From Heterohyrax brucei (lineage: Eukaryota > Chordata > Mammalia > Hyracoidea > Procaviidae): DNA of 64,000 bases. Below, one piece after another: positions 21,980 through 34,169 of the stretch; within the stretch, counting starts at the first letter, position 1; the number at the start of each line of letters is the position of its first letter. Below the pieces are notes generated by a model that worked only from the letters and a program-made list of their open reading frames with translations, did not search any database and was not told where the DNA came from. The position numbers were made by a program, and so were the translations under genes. The stretch lies in NCBI GenBank assembly GCA_028571685.1, contig CM053144.1, positions 95,510,171 through 95,574,170 on the forward strand, written 5' to 3'.

Positions 21980-22455
21980 AGAGTATCCCACAATAATGGA
22001 GTTAGTGGCTCATAGGGCATGTGCAGTTTCAGCTTTACTGGTATTGCTAAATTCATCTCCACAGTGGTTTTATTATCAGTTTTAAATTTTCTGTTCTTTA
22101 TATGATCATCTACTTGATACTATCTGGCTGTTTTTGTTTTTGTTTTTTGTGTGGCTTGTATTTGTGTAATTTAAGAAATTCTTTTCTGCTCCAAGGTTAT
22201 AAAAATATCTACTGAGATTATCATCTGAAAGTTAATAAGTTTACTTCTTTAAAAAAAAAAAAAAAAGCTTTTAATCCAAATATAATCCATTTTTTTGCAG
22301 TAGATTTTGTCCAACATTTGTAGAATAGTCTTTATCATTTTCAGTACCACGGTGTCATGTATCATGTGTACATACACATGTGGTCATGTTTCTGCATCTC
22401 TGCTATGGGCCTTTGATCATTTTTCTATCCTTGCGTCAATATTTAGTTGCTATAG
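21980..22455 (-). mobile_element. Old L1 fragments, probable
   Basis: Segments such as GTAATTTAAGAAATTCTTTTC resemble antisense old L1 sequence. Boundaries cannot be set. Confidence 0.3.
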
Positions 22456-22602
22456 TGTCATAATGGGTTAAGTGCTACGTCGACTAACCAGAAAGTTGGC
22501 AGTTCAGATCTGCCAGGCACTCCTTAGAAACTCTATAGGATAGTTCTCTGACCTTTAGGGTTCCTGTGAGTCAGACCTGACTTGATGGCAGTGGGTTTGT
22601 TT
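22455..22602 (+). mobile_element. AfroSINE
   Basis: Sense copy: GGTTAAGTGCTACGTCGACT, GCCAGGCACTCCTTAGAAAC, tail CTTGATGGCAGTGGGTTTG. The head is partly lost. Confidence 0.85.
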
Positions 22603-23799
22603 TTTTGTTTTTTTTTTTATAGTTTATAATGACTCTTAAAGTTTAGTGAAACATTTTTCCTCAATCCTGCTTCCCACATAATAACACCTGATTTTTCTTT
22701 ATAATTGTCTTGAGTATTCTTGGCCACTTGGGTTTTCAGGTAAATTTTGAGCTCAGCTTGTCAAATTTCTTCAGGCTGTTGACATTCTTATTAGAGTTGC
22801 ATTGAACCTTGGCGTCTTTAGGGGTTTGATTGAGTCTTCCAGTTTGTCCATTGTATTTAGGTGGTTAACATCTTTCGGTAAAATTTTATTTTTTATTATA
22901 ACTGAGTGAAAATGTGCATTCCCATATAAATTTACATGCCCACCTATATGCAGCTTCCATTGCTCTCCCTGCCCAGTGACAACACACTATTCGTTTCTGC
23001 TCTATACATGTCTCATCCTCCCAACAGTCTCCTTTCCCCTCTTCACCCACTCTCCTTCCTCCAGCCAGAGGTCAGCAGAATGATATCCTATAGATGTGTA
23101 GAACCACAAAGTGCATCCAATATATGGTCACTCTGCATCACCAGATCCAATCCCTTCGTGTCTGAAGAGTAGACCTTCATTATGATTTATGGGCAAGGGC
23201 AGCGTCAGGGCCAAGGGCCGTGCTCCCAGGGGAACCCTGAAGCTGCTGGATCATCACATCAATTGCGGTCTTTTAGTGGAGATCTCAGGGTACACCCCTT
23301 TTTATTCTTGTGTTGCCAGTGAGACTCAACTTAGTGTGCTCCATCGTGACTATCTGGTGGTGGCCGGGCACCATCCGGTTTTTCTGGTCCCAAGTCTATG
23401 TAGGCACCTACTCATGTGGATCTCTCTATCTTCTGGGTTGTCTTTACCCCATGTCATTTTGGTCCTTGGTGAGCATCCGTTCCTGCTGAGTTGGGCCCAT
23501 TTGCTGTGTCCTCGGATGGCAGCTTGGCAGCTTTTAAGACCACAGATGCCACTCACCAGTATAGGGTGCAGAGAGCACTCTCAGCAAAACGCTAGTTGTG
23601 CCAACTGGGCTCGATCTCACCTAAGAGCATGGTCCCCTGCCCCCTGCCCCAGCTACTCTGTCCCTGAAATATTGGGTTAAGATGGAAGGAGTACTTAAGT
23701 TATGCTGAAGTCCACTTAATATTGTTCTTGTTTCTAATGTGTGCTATCACTGATTTCACCCAACCAAATTTCTACCAACTGTCTAATCTAAACCCTCCC

Positions 23800-26700
23800 T
23801 ACCTCGCCCTTCCTCCCTCCCCTCCCTTGCAGCCGTCAAAGAGTCTTTTCTTCTATACGCAAGTCTGTCTTTTTGAGATCTTACTGTAGAGGTCTCATAC
23901 AATATTTTTTTGTCGCTGACTACTTTCACTTAACATAGTGTCTTCCAGTTGAAACTAGACTATCAGATGTTTCCTGGAATCATCATTATTCTTTATCATT
24001 TCATAGTGCTCCATTGAGTGTATATACCGTAGTTTACCTATCCATTCCTCTGTTGTTGGGCATCTGGTTGATTCCATCATTTTCCTGTCGTGGACTGTGC
24101 TGTGAGGAACATTCTTGTGCATGTGTCCATTGGTGTGAAAGGCCTTGATTCTGTAGGATATATTCCAAGTAGTGGAATTACTGGGTCAAATGGTATATGT
24201 ATATCCATTTTTTTAAGGAAGCGCCAGATTGCTTTCCAAAGCGGCTGGACCATTTCGCAACCCCACCAACAGTGTAGGAGAGTTCTGCTTTCTTCACAGC
24301 CTCTCCAGCATTTGTTGTTTTGTGCTTTTTGGATCATGGCCAGCCTTGTTGCAGTGAGATGGTGTCTCATTGTAGTTTTGATTTGAGTTTGTTTAATAAC
24401 TAAAGATTGTGAATATGACTGCATGTGTTTTAGCTGCCTGGATCTCCTCGTTGGAGAAATGTCTGTCCATTATCTTTGCCCACCGCTTAATTGGATGATT
24501 TATCTTCTTCTTATTGATATTTTGTAGCATCTTATAGATTATGGAGATCAGGCGTCAGTCTGACATAGAATTGCCAAATATTTTTGCCCATTCTGTATGT
24601 GGCCTTTTAATTCCATCAGTAAGGCCTTTGGGTGAGCAAAAGTGTTTGATTCTTAATAGTTCCCATTTATCTATTTTCTCTTCTGTTGATTGTGGTTTGT
24701 TTGACAGATTCTGAAGTCTGTCTATGTTGTGTATCAAAACTTCCATTGTTGTTCCTACTTTTTCTTGGATGAGCTTTATCATTTTAGGTTTGATATTTAG
24801 GTCTTATATCCATTTGGAGTTGGTTTTTGTATAAGGTGTAAGATGTGGATCTTGTTTCAATTTATTGCGGATGGACATCTAATTTTGCCACCACCATCTG
24901 TTGAAGATACTGGTTTTACCCCAGTTTAATGTCTTAGGGCCTTTGTCAAATATCAGCTGTTCGTAGGCAAATGGCATCATCTCTGAGGTCTCAGTTCTGT
25001 TCCTTGATCGACCTGTCTGTTCTTGTACCAGTACCAGGCTGTTTTGACTACTGTGGCAGTGTAAGAGGTTCTGGAGTCAGGTAATGAGAGGCCTCCCAGT
25101 GTGTTCTTCTTCTTTAGTAGTACTTTACTTACCCGGGGCTTCTTCCCTTTCCAAACAAAATTGGTGGTTTGTTTCTCCATCTCATTAAAAAATGATGCTG
25201 TAACTTGTATTGAGATTGCATTATATAAGTAGATTGCTTTGGGTAAAAGAGACATTTTCACGTTAAGTCTTCCTATCATGAGCAGGGTAGGTTTCTCCAT
25301 TTATGTAAGTCTCTCTTAGTTTCTTGTAGTAAGAGCTTGTAGTTCTCTTTGTAAAGGTCTGTTATTTCTCTGGTTAGATTAATTCCTTGATACTTTATCT
25401 TCTTAGGGGCTATAGTAAATGGTATTGATTTGATGATTTCTTCATTAACAGTCTCATTGTTGGTATAAAGGAATCCTACTGATTTACTTCTGTTTATCTT
25501 GTATCCTGAGACTTTGCTGAACTCTTCTATGAGTTTGAGTTTACTTATAGATTCTTTGGGATTCTCTGCATATACAATCATATCATGTGCAAACAGGGAG
25601 ATTTTGACTTCTTCTTTGCCTATGCAGATGCCCTTTATTTCTTGGTCTTGTCTGATTGCTCTAGCTAGAACTTCTATTACAGTGTTGAATAGGAGAGATG
25701 AGAGTGGGCATCCTTGTCTAGTTCCTGTTCTCAAGGGAAAGTTTTTCAGTCTCTCTCCATTCAGGATGACGTAAGCAGTTGGCTTTGTATAAATGGCCCT
25801 TATTGCGTTGAGGAATTTTCTGTCTATACCTGTTTTGCTAAGAGTTTTTAGCATGAATGGGTGTTGGACTTTATCAAATCCCTTTTCTGCACAATGGACA
25901 AAATCAGGTGATTCTTCTTGTCTTTTGTGCTATTTATGTGGTTAATCATATTGTTTTTCTGATGTTGAACCAGCCTTGCATCCCTGGTATGAATCCCACT
26001 TGGTCATGATGGATTATTTTTTGGATATGTTGTTGTATTCTGTTGGCAAGAATTTTGTTGAAGATTTTTGCATCTAGCTTCATGAGTGGTATCAGACTGT
26101 AGTTCTCCTTTTGGTTGCATCTTTCCCTGGATTTGGTATCAGGGTTATGCTGGCTTCATAGAATGAGTTTGGGAGTACTCCATCCCTTTCTATACTGTGA
26201 AATAGTCTCAGTAGTATTGGAGATAACTCTTCTCTAAAAGCTTGGTAGAATTCTGTAGTGAAGCCATCAGGGCATAGGCTTTTTTTGGTTGGAAGTGTTT
26301 TGATGACATTTTCAATCTCTTCCTTTGTGATGAGTTTATTAAATTGTTCTGCATCACGTTGTGATAATTTGGGTAGGTGGTATGAATCAATGAATTTGTC
26401 CATTTCCTCTAGGTTTTCAAACTTGTTAGAGTACAGTTTTTCATAGTATTCTGTTACGATATTTTTGATTTCTGTTGGATCTTTTGTGACCACTCCCCTC
26501 TCATTTCTAATTTGGGTTGTTTGTTTCCTTTCCTGTTTTTCTTTAGTAAGTTTAGCCAATGGTTTGTCAATTTTGTTGATCTTTTCAAAAAAACAGCTTT
26601 TAATCTTTTCAATTTTTTCAATTGTTTTTCTATTCTTTAATTCATTTAGCTCCACTCTAATCTTCATGATCTGGTTTCTTCTGGTGCCTGAGGGGTTCTG

Positions 26701-27710
26701 CTGTTGTTCTCTCTCAGCTTGTTCAAGCTGTAGGGTTAGTTCCTTGATTTGGTTTCTTTCTTCCTTCCAAATGTGTGCATTTATGGAGATAAACAGACCT
26801 ATGAGCACTGCTTTGGCTAGATCCCATAGGTTCTGGTAGGAAGTGTTTTCATTCTTATTGGAATCCATGAATTTCTTTATTTCATCCTTGATTTCTTCTA
26901 TAACTCATGGTTTTTCAGTTTGTTGAATTTCCAAGTAAGATGTTGTTCAATTTCCAAGAGTTCCACTTTTTATGTATATTTTTTCTGCTATTAATTTAGA
27001 TTTTTATGGCTTTGTGATCTGAGAAGATGCTTTCCAGTAATTCAGTGGTATGGATTTTGTTGAGAATTGCATTATGTCCTAACACATGGTCAATTCTGGA
27101 GAATGTTGCATGTGCACTGGAGAAGAAGGTGTAATTGTCCACTTATGGGTACAAAGTTCTGTATATATCAATGAGGTTTAATTGTTTAATTGTGGCAATA
27201 AGGTCTTCTGTATCTTTACTGAGCCTTTTTCTAGATGTTCTGTCCAGTATTGAGAGTGGAGTGTTGAGGTCTCCCACTATTATTGTGGGGTCATCTAACT
27301 CTTTTTTGAGTGTAGTCTGTTTCTTCGATGTACTTAGGTGCTCTGATATTAGATGCATAAATATTTAATATAGTTAAGTCTTGCTTGTGTACTGAACCTT
27401 TCAGTAATAGTGTCCATCTTTGTCCACTGTTGTGGATTTTACATTAAAATCGATTTTGTTTGAGATTAGAATTGCCACCCCTGCTCTTCTTTGTTCATTG
27501 TTAGCTTGATACATATTCTTCCATCCTTTAATTTTCAGTTTGTTCCTATCACGAGGTCTCAAGTGAGTTTCTTATAGACAACATATGGATGGGTCATGTC
27601 TTTTGATCCAAGATGTCACTCGATGTCTCTTTACTGGAGCATTCAGTCCCTTCACTTTCAATATAATTATTGATAGATGTGTGTTCACTGCTGCCATTGT
27701 GATATGTTTA
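23800..27710 (-). pseudogene. L1 ORF2 remnant (copy 1)
   Basis: Endonuclease and reverse transcriptase in several frames. Endonuclease text includes TIIVGDLNTPLS (27143-27358). The RT block at 25276-25854 has [13 protein letters not shown] and the active site as SLFAHD where FADD is expected, so a catalytic Asp is lost. The C-terminal zinc-knuckle-like region (KCWRGCEE...LLHCWWGC) is at 24077-24424. Frameshifts and stops separate these parts. Confidence 0.9.
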
Positions 27711-28115
27711 TTTTTGTGTTGATGTTTTTCTGTTGTTCTTATTAGCTTGTTCTGGGACATTCTTTTTTGTGAGTTGATTTTTCACCTTTTTCAGAGGTGG
27801 TTTTGTAGTTGTTGAGATTCCTGTGTTACATTTTTTGAAATGGTATGTTACATCTTTGTTGTGCTTCACAGCTGCCCTTATGGTCCCCCTTAATAAACTA
27901 TAAACCCCAATTTACTTACTACAAGTCTTGTCATCTTCCTCTCCGTCTGGAAGGACTCTTAACGACTGTAGTACATCCCTCTTTTTAATGTGATGGCACC
28001 ATAGTTTTCATGATAATCACTGGCTTGCTTCTTTCAGTATTAAAGCTGTGATTGAATTTGTAGCCTTCCGTAACTGAGTAGAGTTCTGAATAATGTGTCA
28101 TTCTAAAATATAAAG

Positions 28116-29165
28116 TTAGTTGTTTTGTTCTTCTAAGCCAAAGCCAAGAACTTCTTTCAGTATTTCTTGTAGTTTTGGTTTGGTTTTTACACAGTCTGTG
28201 AGTTTCTGTTTATCTGGGAATGTCTTCATTTCATTTTCATATTTGAAAGATAGTTTTGCAGGATATATAATTCTTGGCTGGAAGTTCTTCTCCTTCAAGG
28301 TTTTGAATATGTCATGCCACTGTCTCTGTGCCAGCATGGTTTCTGCTGAGAAATCTGAGGAAAGCCTACAGGGTTTCCCTCTGAATGTTAGCTTTGCTTC
28401 GAGTCTTACTGCCTTAATAGTTGCTGCTTATGTTTCATTTTGTTAAGCTTGATGATAATATGTCTTGGAGTCTTTCTTTTGAGATCTATATTGAGTAGTG
28501 TACGATATGCATCTGAGATGTCTATATTCTCTTCCTTCATGATTTCTGGGAAGTTTTCTTTCAGCAGCTCAGCAGTGATACTCTCTGTGTTCTCAGATGT
28601 CTCATCCTGTTCAGGGACTCCGGTTAATCGAAGGTTGTTCCTCTTAATAGAGTCCCACATGCTTCTTAATGCTTCTTCATTTTCCTTGTTTCTTTTTTCT
28701 GATTTCTGCTTATAGGTGCTGGTGTCAGTAGCTCTTTCTTCCAAGTCACAGCTTCTTTTTTCTGTTTGTTCCATTCTGTTTTCTTGGCTTTGCATGGAAC
28801 TTTCTGTATCTTTGATTTTGTTCATGATCTGCTAGATTTCAGAGTAGTGCTGTTTCATAAGATCAAACAGCTTGCTTAATTTTTCCTTTTGTTCTGCTGC
28901 ATTTTGTATAAGGTCTAGAAGGGCTCTGTATATAATCCTTTTGTATTCACCTTCTGATGATTTCAGAAAAGATTCTTCATCAGAAAACTTCTTGATTGTT
29001 TTGTTTGTGAGTCTTCTGAAGCCATGGGTGATTTCCTGTATGCCACAAGTGTCTGTTGCTTTTTGGGTCCCACATGAGTAAGCAAAGGCTGGGAGTGATA
29101 ATAGACGTCAGATGTTTCCCTAGGCTGTCTTAAAACGTAAAGCAAAAGGTATCTGACCACTTCCC
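28116..29165 (-). pseudogene. L1 ORF1 remnant (copy 1)
   Basis: Coiled-coil part (29160-28700) then the RNA-binding core with RNNLRLTGVPEQDE and ending KEVLGFGLEEQNN. ORF1 proteins trimerise and bind L1 RNA. Broken by stops and frameshifts between 28406 and 28337. Confidence 0.85.
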
Positions 29166-30389
29166 AAGTCAGTCAGGTTTTCAAGTGTAGAGGTCCCTCT
29201 TCCCAACTGATATGTCTGTATGCAACCCCAGATGATACCAACTAGTTCAAAATACAGCAATGCTACTACCCTGTTGGCCTCTGCTGACAGAGCCCAGCCT
29301 TAGGAGACACTGTAGACTACAGCTTTTCTGGTAGAAAAGCGCTCTCCTGTGGGCAGGCTGTGGCTCACAAGCTAAGAAATAGGTCCAGCTGCAGCCACCG
29401 TGTCTAAGATGGCATCCTCCACATGGTCAGCAGATACAGAGGCTAAAGGTGCTGAGAGGTAGTTATTCCTCTGCCTCTGTTGCCGGGCCCCCACTGTAGG
29501 TGACACTGTAAACTAGTGCTTTTCTGTTGGAGAAGCACTGTCCTGTTTGCAGGTCCTGGATCCCAGGCTGAGAATTAGGTCCTGCTAAAATCTCTATATC
29601 CAACATGGTGTCCCACACCCTGGCAGCGTAGTTCCGTAGAAACCATGCTGTGGCAGTAATAAAAAGACAGGCCCAAAGTGACAAGATTAGCAGAGTCCTA
29701 AGCCTGGCTCTCAAAATATGGGAATTTAGCCTGCCTATCCCCACAGCAGTGTGTCTGAGTCTAGCCACTAGGCAAGACCCAGCTCTGCCTGCCAGCCGGG
29801 ACATCCAAAAAAAAAAAAAAAAGTCAAAATAGTGCATTTACATTCAGTCCATGAGAGTCAGAGTAGCCAGGAGAGGGAGTCAGCGGAAGAGAGGAAGTTT
29901 TTTGTTCCGTGATATGAAGTCCAAATTAAGAGTCTTGTGCAGTGTCCTGGTGGCTCACTGGGTGACCAGAAGGCTCCATTTGACTTGGCTTGGCTCGGCA
30001 TTGGTTTCCAAAAGGATATAAGGAAATGTATGCTTAGTCTGCCAGCTTGACTCTGCCTCCTCTTTCAGTAAAATTTTTGTTGCATTGTAACTCTTTTTAA
30101 AATGAGATTTTTGTGTTTATCATTGCAATTCATTTTCTGTATGTTGATCATATTTAATCACATTCTTAAACTTATTAATTTAAATAACCTACAGATTGTC
30201 TTGGATTTCTGTTTCTTACATATTTCTTTTTTTTGTAATGCCTTAATTGCAGATGATATTTTTCATGTCTTACAAATTAACTTTTCTTACTGTGTTGGCT
30301 TGAGATTCTATCAAGTAGAATGATTTTTAAAAGAATGCTTGCAACATCTTACTATTTAGATATAGTGTTGCTGTAGGGTGTTTTTTGTG

Positions 30390-30560
30390 TGCCTGTGTGT
30401 GATTAAGTGAAAGTGTACAATCCAAATTGGTTGTACATGCCCACTTTTATCTGCATCTCCCTCTGCTCTGTCCATGCAGTGACAGCATGCTCCTCCTTTT
30501 CGCTCTGTATATCTACTGTCCTCTGGTGTTGCTGTAGTTTTTTCATGGGTATCTTTTATG
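30390..30560 (-). mobile_element. L1 3' UTR fragment, older
   Basis: GATTAAGTGAAAGTGTACAA and GTGACAGCATGCTCCTCCTT match the 3' UTR of the window's full-length L1s with many differences. Confidence 0.65.
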
Positions 30561-30599
30561 GCTTAACAAAATTGTATGAAGATACTATTTTTCATCTTT

Positions 30600-31240
30600 A
30601 GTTAAAGTTAAGTGGTGAATTATGTTTCTAGATTTTCTGTTAACCAGCCTTGCTTTCTTGGGGTTAAATTCCACTTAGCCATGATGTTCTTTGTAGGTTA
30701 CTGGGTTGAGTTTGTCAATATTTTGTTTTCAGATTTTTGTATTTGTGTTCATGAAATTGGTCTCTTTTGTTGTTATTGAATTTTCCTTACCTCTTTCTTA
30801 TATCAAGGTTTCCTTTGCCCTGGAAAAGATTGTGTAATATTAAAATTGGATTAACATTAAATATTTGGTAGAACTCTTCTGTAAAACAATTTCTTTCTGA
30901 TTCTCACTCTAGGGGAAACTTTTTAATTTGCTTATTTCATGTTTATGGTATTTTGGGGATTCTTTGTTTCTTCTTAGGAGATTTATTAATTCATATATTC
31001 CTAGCAATGGACAGATTTAGTGATATAAAATTGTTTGTAGTATTTAATCTGAAGTATTTGCAATTACATCTTTTTTTCCTATTTTTAATTTTTTTTTCTC
31101 ATCGTTAAACTTAAAATTCTGTCAATTTGATTTGACTTTTCAAAAAATAATTTTGGCCTTGTTGATTCTCAGTGTGACAACTGTGTTATTGTGCCTGATT
31201 AATTTCTACCTGTTTCTTTAGTTTTCAATATCAAAACAGA
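30600..31240 (-). mobile_element. Old L1 ORF2 fragment
   Basis: Antisense of the L1 RT region: AACCAGCCTTGCTTTCTTGG, TTTGGTAGAACTCTTCTG and related blocks in L1 order, heavily mutated. Confidence 0.6.
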
Positions 31241-31439
31241 GTGGTCAAGTCTGTGGGCTAGGGGAGCAGGATTTGAAAAGTCTGTCAGTGTTGTCAGATT
31301 TGTTAGAACTGTGTGTACAGAGCCCCAGTTCTTTTATTATAACCTTTTGATTGCTAAGGGGCCTTTTTGGTTCACTTTCCTCACTCAGTTACTTGATAGG
31401 TATTAGTTGCTGGATAGGAAGTCATTATTAACTTTTTAA

Positions 31440-31640
31440 ATTTTATTTTTTGTTTATTTATAGTGATTGAGTGAAAGTGTACTATCCAGTTTAAATTAGC
31501 ATGCCTGCCTATGTACAGCTCTTACTGCTCTCCTTGCCTGGTGACAGCACACTCCTGTTTTTTGTTCTGTGCATGTCATATCCTCTTAACAATCTCCTTT
31601 CCCCTCTTCTCCACCCTCTCCACTCCCTCTATTAACACAT
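31440..31640 (-). mobile_element. L1 3' UTR fragment
   Basis: GTGATTGAGTGAAAGTGTAC, TGGTGACAGCACACTCCTG and CCCCTCTTCTCCACCCTC parallel the start of the 3' UTR at 22890. Confidence 0.75.
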
Positions 31641-31654
31641 TATTAACACATTGC

Positions 31655-31818
31655 AGCTTATAGTTAAGCACTCGACTGCTAACCTAAAGTTTCTTGGTTT
31701 AAACCTACCAGTGGCTCTGTGAGAGAACAGGTCTGATGGTCTGCTCATCTAAAGATCAGAGCCTAGGAAATCCTGTGAGGCAGTGTGACTCTCTCCGCTA
31801 TGGAGTTGCTATCACCTT
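31655..31818 (+). mobile_element. AfroSINE, longer subtype
   Basis: CACTCGACTGCTAACCTAAA head, CAGTGGCTCTGTGAGAGAAC middle block, GGAAATCCTGTGAGGCAGTG body. The tail is truncated. Confidence 0.75.
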
Positions 31819-31829
31819 TTTACATTAGA

Positions 31830-32165
31830 GTTTTTAAGACTTTATTTTGGAGTACTTTTAAATTTGTAGAGAAGCTGTGAAAATAGTACCAGAAATGTTG
31901 GTTACCTTTTATGCAGTGTCCTCTTATGTTATCATCTTATATAACCCTTGTCTGTTTGTCAAAACTGGAAATTAACGTTGATCTAATAGTGTTTCCTAAA
32001 TTGTAGAAATTATTAGCACTTCACTAGTTATTCCACTAATTGACTTGCTTCTTTTTGAGTCCAATGCAGGATGCCACATAGAAGTTTGTTGTCATGTTTC
32101 CTTAGTCTCTTTTGATCTGTGACAGTTTTTAAATCTTTGTTTTTCATAAACTTAACAGTGTTAAA
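31830..32165 (-). mobile_element. Old L1 (L1ME-like) fragment
   Basis: TGAGTCCAATGCAGGATGCC and GTTGTCATGTTTCCTTAGTC are typical of an old L1 3' region in reverse. Confidence 0.5.
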
Positions 32166-32169
32166 GAGT

Positions 32170-32795
32170 ACTAGTCACGTGTTTGTGGAATGTTCCTCAG
32201 TTTGGGTTGCGTGATGTTTTCTAATGATTAGAATTATAGAATTACAGATTCAGGGGAAGAACACAGAGTCGAAGTGCCATATTTATCATATCATATGAAT
32301 GAGATTTATTACTGCTGATACTGATCTTGATCACTTGACTTAGGCAGCGTTTGTCAGGTTTCTCTACATTTTTCCCCCCTTTTTCCATACTCTGCCCTTG
32401 GGAAGTGAGTTAACAAGTTCAGCCCAAACTCGTGGGAAAGCTATTTAAGCTTCGTCTCTTGGAGAAGAGAGTATATACTGTAGTTATATGCAGATAACAT
32501 AGGCCTTCTACGTTTGTTTGCCAACCATGCAGATTCTCCTCCTCCCCCAGGTATTTTCATAAACACCACTATGCCAGGTTTGTTTCTTTACGTGTTGCTA
32601 TTAAAAACAGTTAACACTGCACGCTTGTGAAAATATCTCATGTGGGGAGCATGCTTGGCCATGGAGGATGCTATGCTATTTGTGTAAAAATACAGTCCAC
32701 ATGTTATTTGGGATTTTCTGTAGGGAAGATATGTGCATTCTGTCCATTTCATTACCTATTTGATAAAGTATCAGGATGAATGTATGGATATGGTT
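32170..32795. other. Intron 1, unassigned
   Basis: No exon or recognised repeat. Confidence 0.4.
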
Positions 32796-32797
32796 CA

Positions 32798-32993
32798 GAA
32801 CAGACCTGGTGGTACAGTAGTTAACACTGGGCTGCTAACCGAAAGGCTGATGATTCCAACCTACCCAGAGGCTGTATGGGAGAAAAACTAGGCCCTCTGA
32901 TTTGTTAAAGATTACAGCCAAGAACACCCTGTGAGACAGTTTTACATGGAGTCACAGTGAGTTAAAATTCATTTAACAGTACTTAACAATAAA
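32798..32993 (+). mobile_element. AfroSINE, longer subtype
   Basis: CTGGTGGTACAGTAGTTAAC, GGCTGCTAACCGAAAGGCTG, middle block, and a tail ending AACAGTACTTAACAATAAAA like the RTE 3' end. Confidence 0.8.
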
Positions 32994-33316
32994 AATGCAG
33001 TGCTATTTTTATTTGTTTTTACTAAAATTGTTTGCCTGTTGACACTGTCTCAGGTTAAGTCCTGTAATCTTTTGACATGCCCATCTTTGTTTTTTCAAGC
33101 ACCTCCTTGCTTTTTAACCCCATGGGTTGTTCGAGGCTCGTCTTGTATTTTCACTGCCTCAGCCTAGGAATGATAAGTTTTTTTCTGTGAGCCCTGACCA
33201 CTTGTATTGGAGAATGCTTTTTAGAACCAAGGCCTGGTTGTAGGTGTGTTGCTGCTGGAGTGGCACTGCTTCTGATCCTGTTCAGAGGACAGAGCCCTAG
33301 GTCTGTATATTAACTC

Positions 33317-33318
<2 letters not shown>

Positions 33319-33360
<42 letters not shown>
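33319..33360. repeat. (AT)21 microsatellite
   Basis: Pure AT dinucleotides, 21 units. Likely length-polymorphic. Confidence 0.97.
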
Positions 33361-33364
<4 letters not shown>

Positions 33365-33489
33365 GTATTTATTTCTGTGTTTATCATAGTATATGTATTA
33401 AACATGAGTTTATACTGATAACTCTAATCTAGAACTACAGGGATCGTTTTAGCTTCCCTTATTTATTTGTAACTTCTTTCTCTGGCAGA

Positions 33490-33688
33490 AACCTCAATTG
33501 CTGGGTAATGCAAACAGTTAATACACTTGGCTGCAAACCAAAAAGTTGGTGGTTGGAGTCCACCCAGAGGAGCCTGGGAAGAAAGATATAGTACTCTACT
33601 TCTGAAAAGTGAGCCCTAGAAAACATAGCAATGTTCTACTCTCCTGTCAGTGAGGTTGGAACTGACTTGATGGCAACTGGTTCTGATT
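33490..33688 (+). mobile_element. AfroSINE, longer subtype
   Basis: GGTAATGCAAACAGTTAATA head, CACCCAGAGGAGCCTGGGAA middle block, tail GACTTGATGGCAACTGGTT. Confidence 0.8.
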
Positions 33689-33965
33689 TCAGTATATGTA
33701 TGGAGTAGTTTCAAATTTGCTCATGGTGGCTCATTTCTTACTGTTTCATGACAGTATTTTTTAAATATAAAATTATTCTAAATTACTTTTTCACTCCATT
33801 TCCCCCCTTCCTCCACCCACCCCCCTTTTTTAGGCTTGCATTGAGGTTTTAGTTTTCTAAAGTGAATTTATATGTACTTCTGTTACTTACTTCAGGGCTG
33901 TATAATTACGAGCTTTTCTGGTTCACATAAACAGTGAAAACTCAGGCCACTGATTGTGGGCTAGG

Positions 33966-34164
33966 AATCTGTTGGAGGTGGAAACAATTAAGTATATGAC
34001 TCCTAACTGAAAGGCTGGCTATTTGAACCACCTAGGAGCACCTTGAAAAAAGACCTGGAGACTGCTTCTGAAGGCAAAAGCCTTGAAAACTCTGGAGTAC
34101 AGTTCTACGCTGCAGTACATAGGACCGTGAGTTGGAATCGACTCCATGACAACTGATTTGACTG
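33966..34164 (+). mobile_element. AfroSINE, longer subtype
   Basis: CTCCTAACTGAAAGGCTGGC, CTAGGAGCACCTTGAAAAAA, GTGAGTTGGAATCGACTCCA. Same subtype as the copies at 16305 and 33490. Confidence 0.85.
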
Positions 34165-34169
34165 ATTTC

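Larger units (their letters stand above)
22888..30060 (-). mobile_element. Full-length L1 (copy 1), antisense to SENP6
   Basis: A 7.2 kb L1 on the minus strand: 5' end at 30060 (reversed, GGAGGCAGAGTCAAGCTGGC), a 5' UTR with two tandem blocks, ORF1, ORF2, and a 3' UTR ending in an A-rich tail at about 22888. Target-site duplications TCTTTC(G/A)GTAAAATTTT flank it at 22871-22887 and 30061-30077, with one mismatch in 17 bases. Both ORFs are broken, so it is not active. Confidence 0.92.

Noticed and set aside
23189-23680. A 163-residue open frame on the + strand.
   Set aside because: It is the antisense of the L1 3' UTR, which recurs at 38500, 49900 and 51300.
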